Positions 24,640-33,590 of a stretch of 36,055 bases of DNA are shown here, piece by piece. A program made the position numbers and the translations under genes. The stretch is from JBIICI01 sp044238935 (GTDB lineage Bacteria > Pseudomonadota > Alphaproteobacteria > Micavibrionales > Micavibrionaceae), in contig JBIICI010000020.1 in assembly GCA_044238935.1 (NCBI GenBank), forward strand, positions 1 through 36,055, given 5' to 3'. The stretch's first letter is position 1. The number at the start of each line of letters is the position of its first letter. The notes beneath the pieces are model-generated. The model did not search any database, was not told the DNA's origin, and worked only from the letters and a program-made list of their open reading frames with translations.

Positions 24640-26877
24640 TTATGTATTTTTAGCAGTCTCAATAAATCTCAATAAATCCTGATCCAGCCCCAATGTGTTT
24701 TCAAATCGTGCCACGGTTTGGAATCCATATTGCGTGCCGGATGCGCCATCGGCATCAACCTGTAACAGGCTATGAGCCGTTGTTTGTGTGACGCGAACGA
24801 AATCAGCAATTGCGTGATCTAAGGCATTAAATGCCCCATCTAAAATATCGGAAATATCAATTTTATCGCCTTCGCTGGTTTTGAAATCCATGATACGGTC
24901 AAATGTACGTTCTAAATATCCATCACGCCCAAACGCAAAAATATCGCTGCCTAATCCCCCTGTCAGGCGATCTGATCCTGTGCCACCATTCAGGCGATCA
25001 TTCCCCAAATCGCCCTGAAGGACATCATTCCCAATGTCACCATATAGGGTGTCATTGCCTTGATCCCCGCGTAAGCGGTCATTGCCCGTGCCGCCATATA
25101 AATTATCATTGCCTGCATTGCCGCGAATTGTGTCATCACCTGATCCCCCATATAAATCATCATTTCCGCCCCAGCCATACAACCAATCATTGCCTGCCCG
25201 ACCATTAATGTTATTATTTAAGTTATTACCGATTAACGTATCGCCATTGCTGCCGCCAATGATGTTTTCAATAAAGAGCGTGCTATTTTCAATTTCCGCG
25301 CTGGCGCTGTTTATTAAGACATAGCCACGGGTTAAATCAACGGTGCTGGCAATCGTAACGGCGGCTAGATTGATGGTATCAACACCGCCATCTAAATCCA
25401 ATAAAGCGCGATCATTTAAGGCGCTTTGGGATAGGTTTGCAAAATCATCTGTGTAAATATACATATCATCTGATTGATTGCGTGTGCCCAAAAATTGGAT
25501 TTCCCATTGGTAAAAATACCCTATTTGATCATTATGGGTTGGATCCGTAATTTCAATCGTCCATTGTCCGGCTGTGTTCTCGCCATAATGCGCCACGCTG
25601 GAAAAGGTAAAGAGAATATCACCTGTGTAATTGCCATTTTCAATGCGATCCGCCAAAATCGATTTTGTGCCATCGCTGCTGATTAGGGCGATTTGCAAAT
25701 CTCCTGCTTTGCGATGTTCAATATCAAGGGAAAGCTGAACATGTTCAATATCAAAATTTTCTAAGACGGTGAATGTTTTGCGAATGGTGCGATTATCCAG
25801 TAATGTTTCATTGGCTGTGCCGCTATAGGATAAGACATCCAGATTTGCAAAAGTTTTCGGTGTGGTTTGCCATGTTTCTGCCAAAGCCACAGCACGCTGT
25901 GCATTAACGACGCCATATCCGTAATCATGGTTGAATTGCAATCCGCCACCATTGAAATTGCGTGCGCCATTGGTTTGCCATCCATTGCTGCTGGCATCAT
26001 TATGTGTGGCGCTATAGGCCAAAATGGCCTGTATATCGCGGTATCCTAAATTGGGATTGGCCTCCAGCATCAGGGCGATCACGCCACTGACGATAGGGGC
26101 GGCGGCGGATGTGCCGCCAAAATAGATGTAATCTGCCGTGCTGTATCCGCCCGATCCTGTTTTATCCGCAGATGGGACATAAGTTGCAGGCGCACTGATG
26201 AGGATATTTGCTCCTGCCTCACTGAAATAAGAATATGTCCCGTCATAATCGATGCCACCAACAGCAATCGCAAAGGGGGAATTTGAAAGATTGTGGTAAT
26301 TGGGGCTGCTGCCTTCTTCGCGACCATTGCCTGCGGCAAAAACTTGGATTGTTCCTAATCCATCACGCCCATTTTCAGCAAGATTAATCATCGCATTTTC
26401 AATTCCCCGAAAGGCAGGATTAAAGAAATTATCCGATAAAGCCGTCGTGAATCCCCAGCTGGAATTTAAAATATCAACATTGTTTGCCGCTAAATTCATG
26501 GCTTGGGCAATTTGTGTTAATGATCCTGTGCCAAAACCCATGCGATAGCCGATTAAATCTGCCCCATGTGCGACGCCTGCGAACCCAATGCCATTATTTG
26601 CATCCGCGCCAATAATACTCATGACGGCAGTGCCGTGGCGATCCGTGCTCAGGCGGTCTTTTGCATCATAATCTTTGTCAACAAAATCATAATCCAAATC
26701 GGTGCGATAGCTGTTGGTAAAGTCAGGATGTGTATAATCAAATCCATCATCTAAAACACCAACTTTTACGCCGCGCCCTGTATATTTATCCCAAACATTT
26801 TGTGCCTTGATTGAAAAGGGCGTATCATTTAAAAACCATTGCAAAGAAAAATAAGGATCATTGATTTTTATTGTCAT
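24640..26877 (-). CDS. secreted subtilisin-like (S8) protease with P-domain and RTX repeats
   Basis: The 745-residue protein has a subtilisin/kexin-like catalytic domain (about 20-335) with Asp43 in VLDDGFDYTHPDF, His81 in DRHGTAV, Asn184 in AAGNG, and Ser257 in GGTSAAAP. A proprotein-convertase P-domain follows (about 365-464, GDLQIALISSDG and GQWTIEITD). Next come RTX nonapeptides (about 541-650, GGxGxDxLY), and a C-terminal region like serralysin and type I secretion targets (DRIMDFKTSEGDKIDISDI). There is no signal peptide, so type I secretion (ABC/MFP/TolC) is the likely route, but no such exporter is in the window. The absence of a propeptide fits. A role in feeding or predation is conceivable but unproven. 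Confidence 0.92.
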   Translation of the reverse strand: MTIKINDPYFSLQWFLNDTPFSIKAQNVWDKYTGRGVKVGVLDDGFDYTHPDFTNSYRTDLDYDFVDKDYDAKDRLSTDRHGTAVMSIIGADANNGIGFAGVAHGADLIGYRMGFGTGSLTQIAQAMNLAANNVDILNSSWGFTTALSDNFFNPAFRGIENAMINLAENGRDGLGTIQVFAAGNGREEGSSPNYHNLSNSPFAIAVGGIDYDGTYSYFSEAGANILISAPATYVPSADKTGSGGYSTADYIYFGGTSAAAPIVSGVIALMLEANPNLGYRDIQAILAYSATHNDASSNGWQTNGARNFNGGGLQFNHDYGYGVVNAQRAVALAETWQTTPKTFANLDVLSYSGTANETLLDNRTIRKTFTVLENFDIEHVQLSLDIEHRKAGDLQIALISSDGTKSILADRIENGNYTGDILFTFSSVAHYGENTAGQWTIEITDPTHNDQIGYFYQWEIQFLGTRNQSDDMYIYTDDFANLSQSALNDRALLDLDGGVDTINLAAVTIASTVDLTRGYVLINSASAEIENSTLFIENIIGGSNGDTLIGNNLNNNINGRAGNDWLYGWGGNDDLYGGSGDDTIRGNAGNDNLYGGTGNDRLRGDQGNDTLYGDIGNDVLQGDLGNDRLNGGTGSDRLTGGLGSDIFAFGRDGYLERTFDRIMDFKTSEGDKIDISDILDGAFNALDHAIADFVRVTQTTAHSLLQVDADGASGTQYGFQTVARFENTLGLDQDLLRFIETAKNT
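24928..25257 (-). repeat. RTX calcium-binding nonapeptide repeats inside the protease gene
   Basis: About ten GG-x-G-x-D-x-(L/I)-x units encode the parallel beta-roll that folds on binding calcium outside the cell. They occupy residues about 541-650 of the S8 protease and are somewhat diverged at both ends (GDTLIGNNLNNN at the start, GSDIFAFG at the end). Confidence 0.85.
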
Positions 26878-26989
26878 AGCGTTTTGTTTTCTGTATGATG
26901 TTGCATAATCTTATTTATGTTTTTACAGAATTTTGGTTAAAATAAGGTTAGAATCGTAAGAAATATAAAATTTGGGAGCTTTTAAATTT

Positions 26990-27544
26990 ATGAAATTAAC
27001 ATCTATTGTTATGCCTTGTTTTTTGGCAGGATCTGTTCTTTTGAATGCGCCAGCGCTTGCGGCGGAGGGTAAAACAAAGTCCACGGAATCTTTTGCAGCA
27101 AAATCGATGGTTACCGCAACACATAATGTGGTTGAAAATGGGTTAAATATTTTACCAGATAGTCTTAAAAATCCGTTGAAATCCGCCAATGATCAGGCCG
27201 CCATCAATGCCCGTAAGGCCATTGATCCCCATGATAAAGGCTTACCAACAGGGTTGCGTAAAACAGTTGAAGACAAAGCAGGAAAAACCTTGATTAGGGG
27301 TGCGTTAAGTGAGCAAGAGCATCGCAATCAAGAGGTTTTAAAAAACATCCCTGTTGTGGGGAATGGGTTAAATCAGATCAATAAAAACACAACCCAAGCC
27401 GCGCGACAAGTTTTCGGTGCAAAATCCCCTGATGAAAAACAAACATTCGGGGATAAAGTTGTTGGAAAAATTGAGCGTAGTGCTGGTGCGCCTGTTTTAG
27501 ATGGCGCACAGGCCGCTGTAAAAAAGGCAATGCCCAAACCTTAA
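26990..27544 (+). CDS. exported protein of unknown function
   Basis: The ATG at 26990 follows a GGGAG ribosome site and opens a Sec signal peptide, MKLTSIVMPCFLAGSVLLNA, with a likely cut after APALA. The frame also extends to a TTG at 26972, less likely. The mature part of about 160 residues is basic, helical in appearance and rich in Lys, Ala and Asn, with segments such as NPLKSANDQAAINARKAID. I recognise no domain. It diverges from the S8 protease across a 112-nt AT-rich spacer and is convergent with the histidine kinase gene. Confidence 0.7.
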   Translation: MKLTSIVMPCFLAGSVLLNAPALAAEGKTKSTESFAAKSMVTATHNVVENGLNILPDSLKNPLKSANDQAAINARKAIDPHDKGLPTGLRKTVEDKAGKTLIRGALSEQEHRNQEVLKNIPVVGNGLNQINKNTTQAARQVFGAKSPDEKQTFGDKVVGKIERSAGAPVLDGAQAAVKKAMPKP

Positions 27545-27560
27545 ATTTTCTTGATGATGT

Positions 27561-28772
27561 TTATCCTTGATTAGGAATCTTAAAATGAAAGGCGCAGCCT
27601 TGTCCTAATGCGGATTCAATCCAGATTTGTCCATCTAATCGCTCAATCGCTTTGCGGCAAATGGCTAGACCAATGCCTGTGCCTTGATATTCTTCTTTGT
27701 TATGTAGGCGTTTAAAGGGTTCGAAAATATCTTGGGCATATTTGGTATCAATGCCGATGCCGTTATCGTTGATTGAAAAACAATGATGCGTTTCATTTAG
27801 GTGATAGTCGATGTGGATTTCAGGAATATTATTTTCTGGTTGATATTTTAGGGCATTGCCAATTAAGTTTTGGAAAATTTGTTGCAATAAAACGGGGCTG
27901 CATTGCAGGACAGGAAAATGAGGGGCAAGATAGATTTTCGCATTTGATTGTTCGATAGCAGATTCCAATATATCCAAAACCTTATTGATCATATCTTTGA
28001 CATTAACGGTTTCTGTGGCAGATATTGTTGATCCCACTTGGTAATAATCTAATAAATCATTGATTAAACAATCCATTCGATCTGTAGCATCAAAAATAAC
28101 ACGCATGTAATTTTGTGAGCGTTCATCCAAGCTATCAAAATTACGTTTTCTGAGTAATTCAGAAAAATTTGCAATCATGCGCAAGGGTTCTTTTAAATCA
28201 TGGGATGCGACACAGCTGAATCTTTCTAGATCTTTGTTTGATTCCTCAAGTTTTTTAATCAAAATATTGCATTCTTTATTTTTATTTCTTAATTCCAAGA
28301 TTGAAATAATATTGCTGCCCAGAATTTGGAGGGCTTCGATTTGTTGAGGTGTTATGGTTCGAGGTTTTGTATCAATCACGCATAATGTCCCAAGTGCATG
28401 ATCATCATGGGTAATAAGGGGGAGACCTGCATAAAAGCGAATGCCCAATTCACCTGTTACCAAAATATTATCAGAAAATCTTGGGTCTTTTGTTGCGTTT
28501 TCAACAATTAAGATTTGAGAGGGATCTAAAATCGCATGCGCACAAAATGCCAGATCGCGATGTGTTTCACATGCATCAACACCAATTTTTGCCTTAAACC
28601 ATTGGCGGTCTTGGTCAACAAGGCTGATAAGAGCAATGGGTGTATCACAAATGAAGGATGCTAATTTGACAATCTGATCATAGTCTGATTCTGCGTCCGT
28701 GTCTAAGATTTTGAACTTTTTTAAAGCATCCAAGCGCTTGGCTTCGTTGTCTGGATTTAATGCTGCGGGCAT
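27561..28772 (-). CDS. GAF-domain sensor histidine kinase
   Basis: The 403-residue protein lacks membrane segments, so it is probably soluble. A GAF domain (about 25-165) contains FCAHAIL and GTLCVIDTKPR. A short coiled-coil linker leads to a HisKA dimerisation domain with the phosphoacceptor His191 in ASHDLKEPL. The ATPase domain has the N-box Asn302/Asn306, G1 DNGIGID at 336-342, an F-box IFEPFKRLH, and G2 GTGIGLA at 364-370. All catalytic motifs are intact. No response regulator lies next to it. The signal bound by GAF is unknown. It resembles the kinase family found beside phytochromes and chemotaxis genes. Confidence 0.93.
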   Translation of the reverse strand: MPAALNPDNEAKRLDALKKFKILDTDAESDYDQIVKLASFICDTPIALISLVDQDRQWFKAKIGVDACETHRDLAFCAHAILDPSQILIVENATKDPRFSDNILVTGELGIRFYAGLPLITHDDHALGTLCVIDTKPRTITPQQIEALQILGSNIISILELRNKNKECNILIKKLEESNKDLERFSCVASHDLKEPLRMIANFSELLRKRNFDSLDERSQNYMRVIFDATDRMDCLINDLLDYYQVGSTISATETVNVKDMINKVLDILESAIEQSNAKIYLAPHFPVLQCSPVLLQQIFQNLIGNALKYQPENNIPEIHIDYHLNETHHCFSINDNGIGIDTKYAQDIFEPFKRLHNKEEYQGTGIGLAICRKAIERLDGQIWIESALGQGCAFHFKIPNQG

Positions 28773-28863
28773 AGTGCGAATCGTCGGCTCTGATTAAATG
28801 AATCTGTATTTCAATCAAAGTATGAACGGATTTTATTAAAGTTATTTTAAAAATCTAATTTTC

Positions 28864-29037
28864 TTATGTGTCTTTTTTAAAAACACGGCTGCAATATCCG
28901 CATACAACTTGATCTTTCCCATCAAAGCTATACCATACTGTGGGGTGTCCTAATGCGCCTAATCCCCCTTCGCATTTGACTTGGTCGGAATCTTTGGGAA
29001 CAATAATAATATTTTGATCGGATACTGCCGCATTCAT
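28864..29037 (-). CDS. zinc-finger (CHCC) protein, NDUFS6-like
   Basis: This gene of 57 residues is short but clear. It starts MNAAVSDQNIIIVPKDSDQV and carries Cys22, His31, Cys46 and Cys49 in the order C-x8-H-x14-C-x2-C. The conserved block GALGHPTVW precedes VVCGYCSRVFK. This zf-CHCC domain is conserved in alphaproteobacteria and matches the zinc-binding end of mitochondrial complex I subunit NDUFS6/NUMM. It probably helps assemble or stabilise respiratory complex I. The neighbouring genes give no further clue. Some AT-rich sequence (28773-28863) separates it from the histidine kinase. Confidence 0.85.
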   Translation of the reverse strand: MNAAVSDQNIIIVPKDSDQVKCEGGLGALGHPTVWYSFDGKDQVVCGYCSRVFKKDT

Positions 29038-29141
29038 AAATATAATTCCATTTGGCTATGATTTGAATTTGTGGCATTGTAAAAATAAACAGCATGCAAA
29101 TCAATCCCAAAAATGACATTACAGGATTATCGAGTTTTATC

Positions 29142-29834
29142 ATGAAGATTTCATCGGCACAAAACGGCAATATATTAATCATCATTTTGGTAGCTGTGAT
29201 TTTATTTGCCGCCTTAACTGCAGCTGTCACACAGGGGGAGCGTTCAGGGGCGGATAATTTGACCTCAGAAAAAACGCGTTTATTGGCGGATGAAATCATA
29301 GATTACAGCAACAGCATCACAACCGCCACAGCGCAATTGCGATTACGGGGCGTTTCGTTGGTAAATATACGATTTTCAGATTATAATTTAAACGCAGGAA
29401 ATTACGGCACATTCAACAGCAATCCAACGCATGAAATTTTTAACCCCAATGGGGGAGGCGTGCATTATGCTGATCCCAGTGACGAGATCTTAGTCAATAC
29501 AGGACAAAAATGGCAGTTTGTTGCCAATAACCGTGTGCATCACATCGGCAAAGATTGCAACGCAGCAAGCTGTAGCGAGCTTTTAATGGTCTTAGCAGGG
29601 GTTAAAAAAGATATTTGCGTTGCGATTAATGATAAATTATCTGTAACCAATCCATCAGGGAATCCGCCTATTGATAATGATATGAATTTAACCGCCTATT
29701 TTAATGGCATAATGGGCTATAGCGGGGCGATTGGAGAGGATTCAGGCAGCTCTCTTGCAAATAATCCTGCGGCGTGTCTTTACGATGATGGAGATGATCT
29801 GTATATTTATTATCAAGTTTTACAAAGTCAATAA
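29142..29834 (+). CDS. pilin-like membrane-anchored protein, copy 1
   Basis: The ATG at 29142 is preferred over an in-frame ATG at 29094, as it gives MKISSAQNGNILIIILVAVI, a short polar head and a single hydrophobic helix, as in type IV pilin-like proteins of alphaproteobacteria. The 230-residue product has a periplasmic or surface domain with Cys139, Cys144, Cys159 and Cys212, probably forming disulfides. Conserved blocks shared with the next gene are SCSELLMVL, KDICVAI and YYQVL. No prepilin-peptidase glycine-phenylalanine motif is evident. I infer a pilin-like or fibre-associated role, without knowing its machine. The next gene follows after 16 nt. Confidence 0.7.
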   Translation: MKISSAQNGNILIIILVAVILFAALTAAVTQGERSGADNLTSEKTRLLADEIIDYSNSITTATAQLRLRGVSLVNIRFSDYNLNAGNYGTFNSNPTHEIFNPNGGGVHYADPSDEILVNTGQKWQFVANNRVHHIGKDCNAASCSELLMVLAGVKKDICVAINDKLSVTNPSGNPPIDNDMNLTAYFNGIMGYSGAIGEDSGSSLANNPAACLYDDGDDLYIYYQVLQSQ

Positions 29835-29850
29835 TTTTTGGAAACATCAT

Positions 29851-30567
29851 ATGAAATATCAATCTAGGTTACAATTACAATCGGGAAATGTTCTGATCGT
29901 TGTTGGGTTTTTGATCCTTGTGATTGGATTGGCGGCTTTTTTGTTTATTCAAAACAAACATGCCGGCAATGTGAGAGAGGAAAAGAAAATATCCCTAGAG
30001 CAATCAAAAGCCTTAGCCGAGCAGTTGATCAATTATGGGATTGATATGCGCTTAGCCGTCCAAAAATTTGAAAATACGGGGTATAATATTAATCAAATCA
30101 GTTTTGCGCATCCAACATTATCACCAGAATACGGCAAAGCCAATAGCGACCCCAAAAGTGAGATTTTTAACAAAGAGGGCGGGAATATGATTTTGCGTAT
30201 TCCATCGGCTGAGCTTTTATCCGAATCTGTCAATGATACGCCTGCAACATTCGAATTTTTTGGTAATAATGCGATTGAAAAAATTGGAACAGATTGTGCA
30301 TCACCTGACTGTACAGAGCTTTTGATGGTTCTGCAAAATATTCGCCCCGAAATTTGTTCTGTGGTGAATTCACTTATGGGTATTATTCGGGATGAAAGAC
30401 AAAAAATCCCTGTTTATGATCAATTTGATACCAAAGTTCCCTATCATTACAGCTTCTCCTACGCAGGCACTATTGGAAATAGCTTAGCAGGTAACCCAAC
30501 AGGCTGCTTTGTTACGGATGAAAAAGATGGCGTGGCGGTTTTCTATCAGGTTATCAAGGCACGATAG
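29851..30567 (+). CDS. pilin-like membrane-anchored protein, copy 2
   Basis: The frame is open earlier, but the ATG at 29851 gives MKYQSRLQLQSGNVLIVVGF and a hydrophobic helix to about residue 33. The 238-residue product is a diverged paralogue of the preceding one. Shared features: the SGN/NGN-(I/V)-L entry, the SEIFN block, DCxxxxC (149, 154), EIC at 169, and a final G-C block (219), with the same ending YQV. The four cysteines align in both proteins. It ends 8 nt before the pyrG stop on the other strand. It may act with copy 1 as a heterologous pair. Confidence 0.7.
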   Translation: MKYQSRLQLQSGNVLIVVGFLILVIGLAAFLFIQNKHAGNVREEKKISLEQSKALAEQLINYGIDMRLAVQKFENTGYNINQISFAHPTLSPEYGKANSDPKSEIFNKEGGNMILRIPSAELLSESVNDTPATFEFFGNNAIEKIGTDCASPDCTELLMVLQNIRPEICSVVNSLMGIIRDERQKIPVYDQFDTKVPYHYSFSYAGTIGNSLAGNPTGCFVTDEKDGVAVFYQVIKAR

Positions 30568-30574
30568 AAATTCT

Positions 30575-32215
30575 TTACGATTGCTCCGCATATTCTAAGG
30601 ACGCACGAATAAAATCAACAAATAATGGGTGCGGTTCAAAGGGGCGTGATTTTAATTCGGGGTGATATTGTACGCCAATAAACCATGGGTGATCATTGCG
30701 TTCGCAGATTTCAGGCAATGTTCCGTCAGGGGAAAGACCTGAGAAAATTAATCCATGTGATTCTAATTGCGCGCGATAGGCCATATTGACCTCAAAACGG
30801 TGGCGATGGCGCTCTGTAATGTGAGGCGTGCCATAAATTTGACGGACTTTTGATCCTTCTTTTAATGTCGCAGGATATGCCCCTAAACGCATTGTGCCGC
30901 CTTTATCTGTTTGATCAGAGCGCGTTTCAACCTTCCCATTATGGGACCATTCCGTCATTAATCCAATTAAGGGATGCTCACATGCCCCAAATTCACTGGA
31001 GCTTGCACCTGTTAATCCAGCCAAATGACGCGCTGTTTCCAAGACGGCCATTTGTAATCCAAAGCAAATCCCGAAATAAGGAATTTTATGTTCACGGGCA
31101 TAACGTGCAGCGGCAATTTTGCCTTCTGCGCCCCTAATGCCAAATCCCCCTGGCACTAAAATCCCGTCAACCCCTGCAAAACTTTTGACAAATTCATCAT
31201 AGGATGTTTTTTCAAATTCTGTGGAGTCCACAAATTTCAAATTGACCTTGGCATTATTGGCAATACCACCATGCACAAGGGCTTCGTTTAAGGATTTATA
31301 GCTGTCCGTTAAATTTGTGTATTTTCCAACAACGGCAATATTGACTGTTTTTGTGGGATGTTTAATACGGTTGACAATATCTTCCCAGATCATGAGATCT
31401 GGCGCGGGGGCGTTTTGAATACCAAAGCAATTTAAGACTTGGGCATCTAACCCCTCTTTATGATAGGATAAAGGCACTTCGTAAATGGTTGAAACATCAA
31501 GGGCAGGAATGACCTTATTTTCATCAATATTGCAAAAGAGCGCAATTTTGCGCAATTCATCGCGATCAATTTGTCGATCTGCGCGGCATAGTAAAATACG
31601 GGGACGAATACCCACAGACATCAGCTCTTTGACGGAATGTTGTGTTGGCTTTGTCTTTAGCTCCCCTGCAGCAGGGATATAGGGTAATAAGGTAACATGC
31701 AAGAACAGCGCCCGTTCTGAGCCAATTTCATTGCCGAATTGACGAATGGCTTCTAAAAAGGGGAGGCTTTCAATATCGCCAACTGTGCCGCCTGTTTCAA
31801 CCAAAACGAAATCGGCGCTGCCGTCTTTTTCACGAATGAAATTTTTAATTTCATCGGTAATATGGGGAATAACCTGAACCGTTGCACCCAAATAATCGCC
31901 GCGACGTTCGCGTTGTAAGACATTGAGATAGATACGACCTGTCGTGATATTATCTTTCTTTTGCGCTGGGCGTCCTGTGAAACGCTCATAATGCCCTAAA
32001 TCCAAATCCGTTTCTGCACCGTCTTCGGTAACAAAGACTTCGCCATGTTGAAAGGGGCTCATTGTACCCGGATCAACATTTAAATAGGGATCCATTTTAC
32101 ACAAACGCACCGAATAGCCGCGTGCCTTTAACAAAGCTGCCAAAGCCGCCGCGCCTAACCCTTTACCAAGGGAAGACACAACACCACCTGTTACAAAGAT
32201 AAATCGTGTTGTCAT
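30575..32215 (-). CDS. pyrG: CTP synthase
   Basis: PyrG makes CTP from UTP, ATP and glutamine in the cytoplasm. The 546-residue product starts MTTRFIFVTGGVVSSLGKG, continues with KMDPYLNVDPGTMSPFQHGEV-type sequence, VETGGTVGDIES, and a class I glutaminase with GICFGLQ (nucleophile Cys) and YHPEL. Length matches the family (about 545). It is the third gene of a tpiA-secG-pyrG run, an order common in alphaproteobacteria. No eno or kdsA follows as it often does. Confidence 0.97.
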   Translation of the reverse strand: MTTRFIFVTGGVVSSLGKGLGAAALAALLKARGYSVRLCKMDPYLNVDPGTMSPFQHGEVFVTEDGAETDLDLGHYERFTGRPAQKKDNITTGRIYLNVLQRERRGDYLGATVQVIPHITDEIKNFIREKDGSADFVLVETGGTVGDIESLPFLEAIRQFGNEIGSERALFLHVTLLPYIPAAGELKTKPTQHSVKELMSVGIRPRILLCRADRQIDRDELRKIALFCNIDENKVIPALDVSTIYEVPLSYHKEGLDAQVLNCFGIQNAPAPDLMIWEDIVNRIKHPTKTVNIAVVGKYTNLTDSYKSLNEALVHGGIANNAKVNLKFVDSTEFEKTSYDEFVKSFAGVDGILVPGGFGIRGAEGKIAAARYAREHKIPYFGICFGLQMAVLETARHLAGLTGASSSEFGACEHPLIGLMTEWSHNGKVETRSDQTDKGGTMRLGAYPATLKEGSKVRQIYGTPHITERHRHRFEVNMAYRAQLESHGLIFSGLSPDGTLPEICERNDHPWFIGVQYHPELKSRPFEPHPLFVDFIRASLEYAEQS

Positions 32216-32243
32216 TTTAAATCATACTCAAAAAAAATAGTTT

Positions 32244-32624
32244 TTATTCTGTGCTTAAAGGAACATTCGGGGCAACATCTTTTGCAGCATCTTTTTTGAC
32301 ATCTGCGCCAGCTTTTGGATCAGGATTAGATTCTGTTTGTGTTACTGGTGCTGGGGCTGCTTTTGTTTGCTCCACTTGTTCCAAAATGTTTTTTGTGCGT
32401 GCGCCATGATGACCTGCCAAGATAGCAAGCGTCAGGCTGGTTGCAAAGAATAAGCCTGCAAAAATCATTGTGACCTTTGTTAAAGCATTTGCTGCACCGG
32501 CAGGTGTTGCTAAGCCACCGCCACCCCCCATCCCAAGGCCACCGCCTTCGGATCTTTGGATAAGGACAAGGGCAATAATACCCAGCGCTAAAATTAAATG
32601 AATGACTAAAATAACATTGGTCAT
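32244..32624 (-). CDS. secG: protein translocase subunit SecG
   Basis: SecG is the small third subunit of the SecYEG inner-membrane channel. The 126-residue protein has two hydrophobic helices (about 3-20 and 49-70) joined by the Gly-rich GGGLGMGGGGG loop, the hallmark of the family. A Lys/Ala/Pro/Asp-rich tail of about 50 residues follows, usual for alphaproteobacteria. It lies 34 nt after tpiA and 28 nt before pyrG. Confidence 0.93.
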   Translation of the reverse strand: MTNVILVIHLILALGIIALVLIQRSEGGGLGMGGGGGLATPAGAANALTKVTMIFAGLFFATSLTLAILAGHHGARTKNILEQVEQTKAAPAPVTQTESNPDPKAGADVKKDAAKDVAPNVPLSTE

Positions 32625-32658
32625 GATGGTTTCATCCTTATTTCAAATTTCAAAATCT

Positions 32659-33417
32659 TTATAATGGCGTTGCGGCAGCAATCGCCATAAAATCATCGGC
32701 TTTTAGGCTAGCCCCACCAATTAAGGCGCCGTTCACATTTGCTGTTTGCATCAGTTCTGCGGCGTTGGACGGCTTTACAGAGCCCCCGTATAAAATACGG
32801 ATCGCATTTCCTGCCTCCCCAAACCGAGCCTTTAATTCAGCCCGAATAAAAGCATGCATTGCGCGAACATCCTCAGCCGTTGCTGTTTTTCCTGTGCCAA
32901 TCGCCCATACGGGTTCATAGGCAATAACTGTGTTTTCTGCGCTTGCTGCATTGGGGATGGCAACATCTAGTTGATCTTTGACGATTTTTTCTTGGATATT
33001 TTGCTCACGCTGCTGTTCTGTTTCGCCAACACAAATGATGGTCACAATATTTTTTGACCATGCTTTAATTGCTTTTTGAGCGATGGATTGATCGGTTTCA
33101 TGGTGATATTGGCGACGCTCAGAATGCCCCAAAATAACATGGGAAACGCTAAGATCAGCCAGCATGTCAACGGAAATATCGCCTGTATATGCGCCATTAT
33201 CTTGGGCGCTAACATCTTGGGCAGCGACAAAAACAGCTTGCCCATCTAACGCATTTTTTACCAATGATAAATAAGGAGAGGCAGGGGCAACAGCGAAATC
33301 GCAACGTTCAATCAATGTGGTGTCTTGGTGGAGTGTTTTTATAATGTCGGCGCACAAAGACTGGCTAAACGCCGCAGACCCATTCATTTTCCAATTTCCA
33401 GCAATCAAATATTTCAT
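32659..33417 (-). CDS. tpiA: triose-phosphate isomerase
   Basis: TpiA interconverts glyceraldehyde-3-phosphate and dihydroxyacetone phosphate in glycolysis. The 252-residue TIM barrel has Lys10 in NWKMNG, His98 in ILGHSERR, Glu168 in AYEPVWAIGTGKTA, and the phosphate-binding GGSVKPSNA and GALIGGASL loops. All catalytic residues are present. It is the first gene of the tpiA-secG-pyrG run. Confidence 0.97.
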   Translation of the reverse strand: MKYLIAGNWKMNGSAAFSQSLCADIIKTLHQDTTLIERCDFAVAPASPYLSLVKNALDGQAVFVAAQDVSAQDNGAYTGDISVDMLADLSVSHVILGHSERRQYHHETDQSIAQKAIKAWSKNIVTIICVGETEQQREQNIQEKIVKDQLDVAIPNAASAENTVIAYEPVWAIGTGKTATAEDVRAMHAFIRAELKARFGEAGNAIRILYGGSVKPSNAAELMQTANVNGALIGGASLKADDFMAIAAATPL

Positions 33418-33471
33418 TTTGTCTACGCTTTAAATACCTAAAAAATTACTTATTAAAAATTTATATCTTCT

Positions 33472-33499
33472 CTTATACCGCGCCACGATAGAAAAGCAA
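33472..33499 (-). promoter_or_regulatory. candidate promoter of tpiA-secG-pyrG
   Basis: Minus-strand TTGCTT (33499-33494), a 16-nt spacer, and TATAAG (33477-33472), about 55 nt before the tpiA ATG. The spacer is GC-richer than its surroundings. The 33418-33590 spacer also must carry the ppiD promoter, which I could not place. Confidence 0.45.
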
Positions 33500-33590
33500 T
33501 GATTTTTTACGCTTTACGCCGCCGTTTTTTTTCTTTAAAACCATTAAGGTTAGTATTTATTTTCTATTTTTTCCAAGGACGCTATTTTAT

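Noticed and set aside
24903..25208. A His/Cys-rich frame on the plus strand within the protease gene
   Set aside because: It is the antisense reading of the RTX repeats, which produces periodic His and Cys by codon structure.
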